DNA from: an uncultured Bacilli bacterium
GTDB taxonomy: Bacteria > Bacillota_I > Bacilli_A > RFN20 > CAG-826
Length of the DNA: 14,618 nt
Reading direction: 5' to 3'
NCBI GenBank assembly: GCA_944342125.1
Contig: CALVMF010000024.1
Location: 1-14,618, forward strand
The notes under the pieces are model-generated. The model saw only the letters and a program-made list of their open reading frames with translations. It was not told the origin of the DNA and made no database searches. Numbering within the stretch: position 1 is the stretch's first letter; each line of letters starts with the position of its first letter. The translations under genes were made by a program, and so were the position numbers. This document shows positions 1-7,028 of the stretch, one piece after another.

Positions 1-57
1 GCGAATAAATAAAGTTTTCCTTAAAAATTGACGTTGTTTTTGTTTGTACATCTATTT

Positions 58-72
58 AGTTTTCAAAGATCT
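58..72 (-). promoter_or_regulatory. boxA-like antitermination element
   Basis: On the minus strand this reads AGATCTTTGAAAACT, close to the Bacillus-type rRNA boxA (CTTTGAAAACT core) bound by NusB-S10. It lies about 8 bases downstream of a hairpin in the leftward transcript, as boxA does relative to boxB. Confidence 0.65.
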
Positions 73-80
73 CTTGCACC

Positions 81-97
81 GATTCTTTCTCAGAATC
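81..97 (-). promoter_or_regulatory. Small stem-loop preceding boxA (boxB-like)
   Basis: GATTCT (81-86) pairs perfectly with AGAATC (92-97) around a 5-base loop. It lies between the promoter and the boxA-like site. There is no following U-run, so it is not an intrinsic terminator. A boxB-like role is inferred from position only. Confidence 0.5.
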
Positions 98-134
98 TTA
101 ATACGAAATTAATTATTTCGAAAAGTGCTTTATA

Positions 135-163
135 ATAATATCAAGACGATATTACGTTGTCAA
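135..163 (-). promoter_or_regulatory. Strong promoter of the putative rRNA operon (proximal)
   Basis: On the minus strand, TTGACA (158-163) is followed by exactly 17 bases and TATTAT (135-140). The -35 is perfect and the -10 has one mismatch. Transcription would start near 127-129 and run leftward through the hairpin and boxA-like element. Confidence 0.8.
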
Positions 164-190
164 CAAGTTTTCCATAACTTTTTTATAGAA

Positions 191-219
191 TATAATTCTA
201 TAAAGTATCGTTTGGTCAA
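191..219 (-). promoter_or_regulatory. Possible second tandem promoter
   Basis: On the minus strand, TTGACC (214-219) is followed at 17 bases by ATTATA (191-196). The -35 is good and the -10 is poor. It lies 56 bases upstream of the proximal promoter; tandem promoters are usual for rRNA operons. Confidence 0.35.
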
Positions 220-232
220 TTGCGCGACAACT

Positions 233-262
233 TCAATAGTTTATCTCAACTTAAAGAGTCAA
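233..262 (-). promoter_or_regulatory. Possible third tandem promoter
   Basis: On the minus strand, TTGACT (257-262) is followed at 18 bases by TATTGA (233-238). This is a moderate match. It would fire leftward into the same leader. The stretch from 263 to 378 holds no gene; only the cre-like site at 300-313 and AT-rich sequence are visible there. Confidence 0.4.
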
Positions 263-299
263 TGCAAGGCATTTTTACAAAAAATCATAAGAAAATTTA

Positions 300-313
300 T
301 GGTAGCGCTTACA
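300..313. promoter_or_regulatory. cre-like (CcpA-type catabolite control) site
   Basis: Minus-strand TGTAAGCGCTACCA matches every defined position of the degenerate cre consensus TGWAARCGYTWNCW. It lies between the end of the glycerol operon and the rRNA promoters, about 38 bases upstream of the most distal -35. CcpA acts from upstream sites as an activator in other genes, but no function can be assigned from sequence alone. Confidence 0.45.
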
Positions 314-378
314 TTAAAATCATCAGTTTTAGGTATTTATATATATCTTCTTATATATAATAAAAATGCATTAAAAAT

Positions 379-1086
379 TTATAGGCTTTCCGCTTCTAGA
401 TTTAATAATTCTCCACCTAATGAATCAAAAAAATCTTTTCCTTTAAAAACAAAACACTTTTTATATGCTTCAAGACTCGAAAAATAAGTAAAATCAGTAA
501 TATTATCAAAAATAACCTTATTAATTCTCTTATTTTTAAAAATTAAAGATTCATTATTATCTTTAATTAAATCTATTTCGATGCTTTCGAAAGGATTTTC
601 AGCTCTAAAATTTTCCATGTTAATATCTATGACGATTATTGAGTCAACAATTACATTATTTTTTTGATAAAAAGCAAAAAACAATCGATACAGAGCTAAA
701 AAACAATCTAAATCACTTTTATTTTTAACAATAAGGATAGGTACATTGATCTTATAATTGAAACTAATCGCTGGGAAAGTAAGATTATAAATATCTTTAT
801 GAATAGAAAAGGATATGCATTCAGTTGATATATTTAAAAATCGTTCATTCGATGAAATATAAGCTAATAATCGATAATATCTAGATTTTAAATAAATTAA
901 ATCATTTAAGTCACTATGGTTAGTTAAAGAATGTAAATAATCGACAAAACTATTGATGTCTTCTTTATTTTTTATATATAAAGATTCATAAATAGTTTTA
1001 TACTTTTCATTCTTAAAGTAAAAATTGTCGTTTAAAAAATCTTCTATTACTTGAAAACTCTGGTTGCTTGAATTGCTTTTTTCCAT
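379..1086 (-). CDS. Hypothetical protein, last gene of the glycerol operon
   Basis: This 235-residue protein is rich in Asn, Lys, Ile and Phe, and I do not recognise its family. It has no signal peptide, no convincing membrane helix and no cysteine pattern. The middle part (about 95-155) alternates hydrophobic and charged residues like a beta-rich or alpha/beta fold (for example VPILIVKNK and DSIIVIDIN). The ATG at 1084-1086 lies inside glpK, giving a 40-base overlap in another frame. Only a weak purine stretch (AAAAGAAAA) precedes it, so translation probably depends on glpK translation. No later Met is available until residue 152, so the N-terminus is uncertain. It may be lineage-specific. 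Confidence 0.75.
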   Translation of the reverse strand: MEKSNSSNQSFQVIEDFLNDNFYFKNEKYKTIYESLYIKNKEDINSFVDYLHSLTNHSDLNDLIYLKSRYYRLLAYISSNERFLNISTECISFSIHKDIYNLTFPAISFNYKINVPILIVKNKSDLDCFLALYRLFFAFYQKNNVIVDSIIVIDINMENFRAENPFESIEIDLIKDNNESLIFKNKRINKVIFDNITDFTYFSSLEAYKKCFVFKGKDFFDSLGGELLNLEAESL

Positions 1087-2525
1087 TTTTCTTTTATTAT
1101 TTTTCTTTCACTTTCGTCCATATTTGGCAAAAATTCACGTTTATATTGATGAATTGTTTTAATTTCGTCGATATCTTTAAAAAATCCACTATTCAAACCC
1201 GCCAAGAAACACGCTCCTAAAGCTGTTGTTTCTAGGCAATTTGGAAGCAAAACTTTAGCGTTAAGAATATTTGCTTGATATTGCATCAAATAATTATTCG
1301 TTGTTGCGCCACCATCAACTTTTAAAGTCTCAATTTTAACTTTGCTCTCTTTTTGCATAACATCGATAACATCAAGCGTCTGTAAAGCAATCGAATTTAA
1401 AGTTGCATTGATAAAATGCTCTTTTGTAGTTCCTCTAGTTATTCCAAAAATTGCACCTCTACATTCATCATCCCAATAAGGTGCGCCTAGACCAACAAAA
1501 GCAGGTACAACATACACCCCATCTGAATTTTTAACCTTTGTTGCATATTTTTCGCTTTCAGGAGCACTTTTAATCATCCTCATCTGATCGCGAAGCCATT
1601 GAATACAGGCTCCACCGATAAAGACGCTTCCTTCAAGAGCATAAACTACTTTTTCATTATATGAACATGCTATCGTTGTGATTAATCCAGACTTAGAAAA
1701 AATAGGTTTTTCACCAATATTCATTAGCATGAAACAACCAGTTCCATATGTATTTTTGCTTTCACCTTTTTCAAAGCAGTTTTGACCAAAAAGAGCAGCT
1801 TGCTGATCGCCAGCTACAGCACGAATCTTTAAATTCTCATTTAAAGCAGTTGCGTTGCCAAAAAAATTAGATGAAGGATAAACTTCTGCTAACATACATT
1901 TTGGAATATTAAAGATTTTTAATAATTCATCATCATATTCCAAAGTATTGATATTAAAGAACATAGTTCTACTTGCGTTGGTATAATCGGTTTTAAAAAT
2001 ATTTCCACGTGAAAGTTTATACATAAGCCATGTATCAACAGTTCCGAATAATAACTCGCCATTTTCGGCTCTTTTTTGACCATTTGGTATATTATCTAAG
2101 ATAAAACGAATCTTAGAAGCGCTAAAATATGGGTTAATTATCAGCCCAGTTTTACTTTTCACGATTTCTTGATGTATTTTCCACGAATCGCAAATTTCGG
2201 CACTTTGACGTGATTGCCAGACTATAGCGTTATAAACTGGCATGCCAGTATGTTTATCCCAAACGATTGTGGTTTCTCTTTGATTAGTTATGCCAAGCGA
2301 ATCAATATCATCATAAGTTAAATTGGTTTTTAATAAAGCGTCATTTATTACATTTAAAACACTAGCATAAATATCAATCGCATTTTGTTCGACCCAACCA
2401 TCATGAGGAAAAAGACATTCTAATTCTTGCTGAGCTTTATACACAATCTCTTCTTTATTGTTAAAGATAATGGCACGAGATGATGTGGTGCCTTGATCGA
2501 CAACCAAAATATACTTTTCTTTCAT
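1047..2525 (-). CDS. glpK: Glycerol kinase
   Basis: GlpK phosphorylates glycerol with ATP to sn-glycerol-3-phosphate in the cytosol. The 492-residue protein is full length for the FGGY family. Visible signatures are the N-terminal phosphate loop DQGTTSSR (10-17), DGWVEQ (42-47), NQRETTIVWD (81-90), AGDQQAALFGQ with the catalytic Asp at 240, KNTYGTG (257-263) and KVDGGATTNN near 402-411. The closest spacing of SD to ATG is AAAGGA seven bases upstream. The first four bases overlap the end of the preceding hydrolase gene (ATGA), so the two are translationally coupled. Oddity: where enterococcal and bacillar GlpK carry the His phosphorylated by the PTS protein HPr (HFYG), this protein has NFFG with Asn220, so that control seems absent. 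Downstream of the glycerol-3-phosphate oxidising genes; no glpF in the window. Confidence 0.97.
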   Translation of the reverse strand: MKEKYILVVDQGTTSSRAIIFNNKEEIVYKAQQELECLFPHDGWVEQNAIDIYASVLNVINDALLKTNLTYDDIDSLGITNQRETTIVWDKHTGMPVYNAIVWQSRQSAEICDSWKIHQEIVKSKTGLIINPYFSASKIRFILDNIPNGQKRAENGELLFGTVDTWLMYKLSRGNIFKTDYTNASRTMFFNINTLEYDDELLKIFNIPKCMLAEVYPSSNFFGNATALNENLKIRAVAGDQQAALFGQNCFEKGESKNTYGTGCFMLMNIGEKPIFSKSGLITTIACSYNEKVVYALEGSVFIGGACIQWLRDQMRMIKSAPESEKYATKVKNSDGVYVVPAFVGLGAPYWDDECRGAIFGITRGTTKEHFINATLNSIALQTLDVIDVMQKESKVKIETLKVDGGATTNNYLMQYQANILNAKVLLPNCLETTALGACFLAGLNSGFFKDIDEIKTIHQYKREFLPNMDESERKIIKEKWKKAIQATRVFK

Positions 2526-3652
2526 TGTTTGATCCTTTCTCCTTTGTTGTTATAGTCTCTTAAATGTAATAAAACTACAAAATAAGTTTTAACGAGGTCT
2601 CTTGAGATCTGCTTTAACCTATCTTTAGTTGCTTGGTCATAGTTTGCGATGCAATCTAGATAAACTTTTCTTTTTTTAATAATATCGAGTTTTAATGAAA
2701 AGAGGTCTGTTTGATTGTTACAAGTTGCAATATCAACAATAAAATTTGCAGCTTTTCTTAAATCATCCTCTTTTAATGTCTTATACCATGTTGCTAACGA
2801 AATACGAAAAGTCCTAGATAATCTTGTCAAACTATCAACTCTTTCGAATTCACAATAATTGCTTTTCTTTGACACCTGCCAAGTTAAAATATCGTGGGCA
2901 TTTACGCCAGATTTTCTGCTTTTAATCGGAATTATATTATCTGAATAATCAAACATGACTCCAAAGACATCATCTCTAGGAACGAACTTAAAAAGTTTTG
3001 TTCCAAATTCTGAATAATCATATTTATCATCTTTAAACCCTGGCCCATCGAGATTATAGACATGGTTAACCCTACTTTTAACCTCTTCACTTGAATTAAA
3101 ATAAGCATAATAAGCTAGATGACCACCTTTAGAATGTCCAGTAATTATGAGTGGCTTATTATCATATTCAGATATTTCTTGGACATAGCGCTTAGCTGCT
3201 TCTTGAGAAGGGATGTTATCTTCAAGCATCATATTAAAATCTTCTTCCCATCCAACAAGAGAGATATCAGTTCCTCTAAAAACGATGATGTTATAATTTT
3301 TGGTTATCAAAGTGAACGCAAAAAATTGCATTGTATGGGAATTTGAAAAATAGTTTCTCATGTAGCCAATTTTTATATTGCGATATCTTTTAAATGACAA
3401 AATCGGCGAGATAAATTTTTTAAATTCTTTAGGGTTAATATAATTTTTGCTCAATATTTCTATGATATCTGGTTTATAAAAGTTTGAAGCACGACAAAAG
3501 TTTCTCGATAAATCATATTTTTTATAAAGGGTTGTTTTCTCAAAAGTTGCATAAGAAAATAATGCTGCAACAGCAATATCAACCTCACTAAAAGGAACCT
3601 CATCAAAAGTTTTATCTTTATATGTGCTTATAAACTTTTGGATTGATGCCAC
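2522..3652 (-). CDS. Mbeg1-like (DUF2974) alpha/beta-hydrolase, putative lipase/esterase
   Basis: The 376-residue protein matches the Mbeg1-like/DUF2974 family of lipase-fold hydrolases. Hallmarks are an FRGTD strand-loop (125-129) followed by LVGWEEDFNM, the nucleophile elbow GHSKGG with Ser174, LDGPGF (201-206), and NAHDILTW with His253. Ser174, Asp202 and His253 are plausible catalytic residues. The first 80 and last 100 residues are helical and less conserved. There is no signal peptide, so it should be cytosolic. The start is GTG: an AAGGAG lies nine bases upstream and no ATG competes. It starts three bases after the DUF1667 gene and overlaps glpK by four. Sitting between glycerol-3-phosphate oxidation and glycerol kinase, it may release glycerol from an acylglycerol or glycerophospholipid. 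The substrate is inference; the fold is confident. Confidence 0.9.
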   Translation of the reverse strand: MASIQKFISTYKDKTFDEVPFSEVDIAVAALFSYATFEKTTLYKKYDLSRNFCRASNFYKPDIIEILSKNYINPKEFKKFISPILSFKRYRNIKIGYMRNYFSNSHTMQFFAFTLITKNYNIIVFRGTDISLVGWEEDFNMMLEDNIPSQEAAKRYVQEISEYDNKPLIITGHSKGGHLAYYAYFNSSEEVKSRVNHVYNLDGPGFKDDKYDYSEFGTKLFKFVPRDDVFGVMFDYSDNIIPIKSRKSGVNAHDILTWQVSKKSNYCEFERVDSLTRLSRTFRISLATWYKTLKEDDLRKAANFIVDIATCNNQTDLFSLKLDIIKKRKVYLDCIANYDQATKDRLKQISRDLVKTYFVVLLHLRDYNNKGERIKQ

Positions 3653-3655
3653 TAA

Positions 3656-3994
3656 CTAAAACTCCTTAGTTGCTATTATATCGACACCTAAATTTAAAAC
3701 GTTTTTTATAATTATTTGATGATATTTTATTGGTTTTTTAATGGAAACTTTATTAATTTCTTTTATGACTTCAAACATTTTACCTTTTGGAATTGGCTTT
3801 GAAGTTTTAACAGGGCACACTAAATCAGAATCAGCAATTTTAACAGTTGAAGATAAGCTACGAACTGGATTTAAAAACTCACTTTTAGCGTAATCTAGTC
3901 CCCTCTTACAGGTGTAGCCACTAATTTTATCGCCATCAATTTCAATCTCACATCCATTAGGGCAAACAATACAAATAAGTTTTTTCTTACTCAT
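3656..3994 (-). CDS. DUF1667 cysteine-motif protein, partner of the glycerol-3-phosphate oxidation flavoproteins
   Basis: This small protein (112 residues) matches the DUF1667 family, which is repeatedly found beside GlpA-like and NADH-oxidase-like flavoproteins. Cysteines sit at 8, 11, 15 and 29 (CIVCPNGC, then YTCKRG), with another at 60 in a VCPVKTSKPIPKG motif. This pattern suggests an iron-sulfur or zinc site. It overlaps the upstream FAD oxidoreductase gene by eight bases and has its own GAGGTG site seven bases before ATG. By position it is the small subunit of a three-part complex with the two flavoproteins. Metal content and role are inferred. Confidence 0.88.
   Translation of the reverse strand: MSKKKLICIVCPNGCEIEIDGDKISGYTCKRGLDYAKSEFLNPVRSLSSTVKIADSDLVCPVKTSKPIPKGKMFEVIKEINKVSIKKPIKYHQIIIKNVLNLGVDIIATKEF
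3662..3667 (-). promoter_or_regulatory. Ribosome binding site fixing the GTG start of the DUF2974 hydrolase
   Basis: AAGGAG on the minus strand lies nine bases before the GTG at 3650-3652, inside the 3' end of the DUF1667 gene. It supports the non-ATG start. Confidence 0.75.
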
Positions 3995-5240
3995 CTTCTT
4001 TCACCTCTAAAACTAAATCATCACTATTTTTAAGATCTAAATCTTTTGCCGTTATTTTAATCATTTCAGCAGGCAATAAATTCATTTTTTTCATATTTAA
4101 TAGGATTTTTGCGGAGTTTTTAATACAAATAGTAGTTTTTTTAATAGGTTTTTTTACTCTAAAAGAGAAAATAATAGGTTCGTTATTTTCATAAACTTTT
4201 ATAATTGTAGGCAAAACATAAGATACGTTTTCACTATGTTTTACGTTTAGAGTATTTAAGCTCTTTCCTCTTTTATTAAGAATATATCTGGCTGCATTTT
4301 TACCAGCTCTTTCACTTTCTTCACTAACAAAATCTACTAAATCATGAACGTGTAAGACATTCCCAGTTGAAAAAATTCCTTCAATGGTCGTTTCAAGATT
4401 TTGATCTACGAGACTTCCTTTTGTTTCTAAATTGACCTTACAACCTGCATTTTTTAACATGGCATTAAATGGATAAAGTCCAACACTTAATAATAATGTA
4501 TCGCATTTAACAATTTTTTCACTTCCTGGTATTGGTTTTAAGTTTTTATCTACATCAGAAAGTTCAATCGCTTCAAGTTTATCTTTTCCAAAAATCTTTG
4601 TAACAGTATTAGAAAGTCTTAAAGGTATATTAAAATCATCTAAACATTGAGCAATATTTCTTTTTAACCCATTTGAATAAGGCATTATTTCACTAACTCC
4701 GATGACTTTTGCCCCTTCAAGCGTCATTCTTCTTGCCATAATTAGACCTATATCACCACTTCCGAGTATATAAATATTTTTCCCAACTAAGCGACCATCA
4801 ATATTCATATATTTTTGAGCAAGACCAGCTGTATAAATTCCTTTTGGTCGATAGCCTGGAGTTAAAATTTGCCCTCTTGTCCTTTCATTACATCCAGTTG
4901 CAAATATAATTGCCTTGCATTCAAGTTTTTGAATGCCATTTTCATTCATAAAAGTGACGATTTTATCTTTACTAATCGAAGTAACTTGGGTATTTAAAAG
5001 ATATTCGATATTTCTTCTTTTAAGTTCTTCAATATAGCGATGGGCATATTCTGGGCCAGTTAATTCTTCATTAAAATGATGTAATCCAAAACCTGGGTGA
5101 ATGCATTGATTTAATATTCCGCCAAGTTCAGCATTTCTTTCAATAAGAAGGATGTCTTTAACTCCCTCATCATAAGCTGAAATAGCGCTAGCTAATCCTG
5201 CACTTCCGCCACCGATAATAACTAAATCTTTTTTATTCAT
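3987..5240 (-). CDS. NAD(P)/FAD-dependent oxidoreductase (GlpB/HcnB-like), putative electron-transfer subunit
   Basis: A 417-residue pyridine-nucleotide-disulfide-type flavoprotein. The FAD Rossmann motif is GGGSAGLASA (10-19) with acidic Glu34 at the end of the second strand. A second dinucleotide fold begins at YILGSGDIGL (157-166) for NAD(P). ATG and TGN motifs are at about 114-116 (FATGCNERTRG) and 292-294 (STGNVLHVHD). There is no redox-active CxxxxC pair as in glutathione reductase. The C-terminal 90 residues are beta-rich and family-specific. The ATG has AAAGGAGC six to seven bases upstream and overlaps the preceding gene by eight. Homologues occur with a GlpA-like protein and DUF1667, so it probably passes electrons from the GlpA-like subunit to NAD(P). 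The direction and exact acceptor are inferred. Confidence 0.9.
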   Translation of the reverse strand: MNKKDLVIIGGGSAGLASAISAYDEGVKDILLIERNAELGGILNQCIHPGFGLHHFNEELTGPEYAHRYIEELKRRNIEYLLNTQVTSISKDKIVTFMNENGIQKLECKAIIFATGCNERTRGQILTPGYRPKGIYTAGLAQKYMNIDGRLVGKNIYILGSGDIGLIMARRMTLEGAKVIGVSEIMPYSNGLKRNIAQCLDDFNIPLRLSNTVTKIFGKDKLEAIELSDVDKNLKPIPGSEKIVKCDTLLLSVGLYPFNAMLKNAGCKVNLETKGSLVDQNLETTIEGIFSTGNVLHVHDLVDFVSEESERAGKNAARYILNKRGKSLNTLNVKHSENVSYVLPTIIKVYENNEPIIFSFRVKKPIKKTTICIKNSAKILLNMKKMNLLPAEMIKITAKDLDLKNSDDLVLEVKEDE

Positions 5241-6687
5241 TTTCGGCTCCTTTTTGAGCTTTTAAAAGAATATTTGTTCCAAGTTCACTATAACAAATCT
5301 CTTCAAGTGGCAGTTTTAATTCTCTAGCTAATATTTTTAAAACTTCAGCTTCACAAAAAGTCCCTTGGCACTTACCAAAACCTGGCCTAATTCTTTTTTT
5401 AACACCTTTAATTGTGTGAGCACCACAATTTCGATGAATTGAATCAACAATTTCACCTTCACTCACTTTTTCACATCTACAAATAAGCTTCCCATAACTT
5501 GGATTTTTCTTTATAAGTTCGTTGTATTTTTCTTTGCCTATTTTCGATAGTGAAATGTGTTTTCTAATATTTGGATTGTAATTTAAATTATCTTTTAAAC
5601 TCAGCTTATCTCTTATTAATTTTGAAACATAGTCTCCAATTGCAATCGCACTTGCTAAACCAGGTGAAGAAATTCCTCCAACAATAAATAATCCATTAAA
5701 ATTTTTGCTTTCTTCGATAACAAAATCATCCACGTTAGAGTTAGGTCTTACACCACTAAACTCACGAATAGTTTCATTAAATGGCAAATTTGGGCATATT
5801 TTTAATGCAGTTTTCTTAATATCTTCAAGCGTCAAAGCATCAGTTGATACATCATCTACATCACAAGAATCATTACTCGGACCAACTAAATAGTTGCCAC
5901 TTGTGGTTTGAGAAATTAAAACTCCTTTGCCAACTTTTGTAGGACACATAAAAATCGTATGCTTTATGAAATCATTATTAAAATGATCTAAAACAAAATA
6001 TTCGCCCTTTCTTGGTGTGATACTAAAACTTGGTTTTTCAATCATTTCTTGCACTTTATCAGCTAGAGCTCCAGCTGCATCAACCACTGTTTTTGCATCA
6101 AAAAAAGCTCCATTTCCACAAAAAACCCTGCAAAACTCACTTATTTTTTCAATTTCTATAACTTCGTGATTTAATAAGAGCTCCGCTCCATTATCCATAG
6201 CGTTTTCCATCAAGTTAACAGTCAAGCCAAAAGGAGAAACTATTCCTGCACTAGGAGCTAAAAGAGCACCATGAATTTCTTTAGAAAGATTTGGTTCAAT
6301 TTTAAAAACTTCTCCTTTACTTAAAAGTTTTACATCAACGCCATTTTCTTCCGCACGCTTTTTAAGGTCTAAAAGCGTTTTGTCATCTTCTTCACTAAAA
6401 GATAAAGTTAAAGAACCAATTTGTTTAAAATTTAAATCTAATTCTTTAGCAACTTCTGGCATCATCTTATTTCCAAGCACATTAAACTTTGCTTTTTTAG
6501 TGCCTGGTTTAGGGTCATAACCGCTATGAACAATGCCACTATTAGCTCCGCTTGCTTCTTCACCAACATCATTATGTCTTTCAAGAAGCAAAACTTTCAC
6601 ATCAAAGCGCATTAAATATCGCGCTATAGCTGTTCCAATAACTCCGCCGCCAATAATAATTACATCGTAAATCTTATTTTGGTTCAT
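5233..6687 (-). CDS. GlpA/GlpO-like FAD-dependent glycerol-3-phosphate oxidoreductase with C-terminal [2Fe-2S] (BFD-like) domain
   Basis: This 484-residue protein has a DAO-type flavoprotein domain (about 5-365) and a bacterioferritin-associated-ferredoxin-like domain (about 398-470). The FAD motif is IIIGGGVIGTAIARYL (10-25), followed by LLLERHNDVGEEASGANSGIVHSGYD, which is typical of glycerol-3-phosphate dehydrogenases. GGISSPGLASA is at 337-347. Four cysteines fit the BFD [2Fe-2S] pattern: CRC at 403 and 405, and CQGTFC at 440 and 445. The expected reaction is glycerol-3-phosphate to dihydroxyacetone phosphate, with electrons leaving through the iron-sulfur domain. No Shine-Dalgarno is visible; the ATG lies one base after the mazG stop, so translation is likely coupled. 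It lacks membrane helices. Sarcosine or hydroxyglutarate-type substrates are alternatives, but glpK in the same operon favours glycerol-3-phosphate. Confidence 0.9.
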   Translation of the reverse strand: MNQNKIYDVIIIGGGVIGTAIARYLMRFDVKVLLLERHNDVGEEASGANSGIVHSGYDPKPGTKKAKFNVLGNKMMPEVAKELDLNFKQIGSLTLSFSEEDDKTLLDLKKRAEENGVDVKLLSKGEVFKIEPNLSKEIHGALLAPSAGIVSPFGLTVNLMENAMDNGAELLLNHEVIEIEKISEFCRVFCGNGAFFDAKTVVDAAGALADKVQEMIEKPSFSITPRKGEYFVLDHFNNDFIKHTIFMCPTKVGKGVLISQTTSGNYLVGPSNDSCDVDDVSTDALTLEDIKKTALKICPNLPFNETIREFSGVRPNSNVDDFVIEESKNFNGLFIVGGISSPGLASAIAIGDYVSKLIRDKLSLKDNLNYNPNIRKHISLSKIGKEKYNELIKKNPSYGKLICRCEKVSEGEIVDSIHRNCGAHTIKGVKKRIRPGFGKCQGTFCEAEVLKILARELKLPLEEICYSELGTNILLKAQKGAENE

Positions 6688-6688
6688 A

Positions 6689-7027
6689 TCAGTTTTTTCT
6701 ATTTATGCTGTCCTCGGCGTTAAATTTTTCTCCATGATATCTTTTATGAAGTTTATCAAGGTTATATTGAGCAACTTCTTCTAAGGTAATTCCTAGACCA
6801 CTCGCAGTTTCAGCAACGTACCATAAAACATCGCCAAGTTCATCTTTTAAATGCTCTTTATCAAGTTCGTGTCCTTGATATTTATGTTTTTTAACGATGT
6901 CACAGCATTCTCCGCTTTCACCAGCAAGACCTAAAACCCCATTGGTAATCATGTCTTTTTTGCCATCTTCACTGATGAGATTATAGGCGTGTTTTTGATA
7001 TTCGTTAAAACCTAATTTTTCAGCCAT
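6689..7027 (-). CDS. MazG-like nucleotide pyrophosphohydrolase
   Basis: This 112-residue protein belongs to the all-alpha NTP pyrophosphatase (MazG) superfamily. The Mg-binding pattern is complete: E37 and E40 in LAGESGE, and E63 and D66 in KDELGDVLWYVAE. Family members hydrolyse nucleoside triphosphates to monophosphates plus pyrophosphate and often remove damaged or non-canonical nucleotides. It lies between the flavodiiron gene (one base upstream) and the GlpA-like gene (one base downstream). An AAAGG sits about 10 bases before the ATG. A clean-up role for oxidised nucleotides beside an O2-reducing enzyme is plausible but inferred. Confidence 0.92.
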   Translation of the reverse strand: MAEKLGFNEYQKHAYNLISEDGKKDMITNGVLGLAGESGECCDIVKKHKYQGHELDKEHLKDELGDVLWYVAETASGLGITLEEVAQYNLDKLHKRYHGEKFNAEDSINRKN

Positions 7028-7028
7028 A

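Larger units (their letters stand above)
1..128 (-). promoter_or_regulatory. Leader of an rRNA operon transcribed leftward out of the window
   Basis: Read leftward, this stretch follows a strong promoter and carries a small hairpin and then a boxA-like ATCTTTGAAAACT element, the order seen in bacterial rRNA leaders. The CTTTGAAAACT string is very typical just upstream of 16S rRNA genes and in 16S-23S spacers of Firmicutes. No rRNA sequence is inside the window, so the structural genes should begin left of base 1. A tRNA or mixed stable-RNA operon is the main alternative. Confidence 0.7.

Noticed and set aside
340..362. TATATAT-type inverted repeat after the unknown gene, considered as operon terminator
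   Set aside because: Purely A/T stem without GC core or clear U-run; operon end may instead read into the rRNA promoter region, so no terminator is called.
125..487. Open frame on the plus strand, 120 codons
   Set aside because: It crosses the leftward promoter array and the 3' end of the unknown minus-strand gene, has no SD, and its product is low-complexity with no family resemblance.
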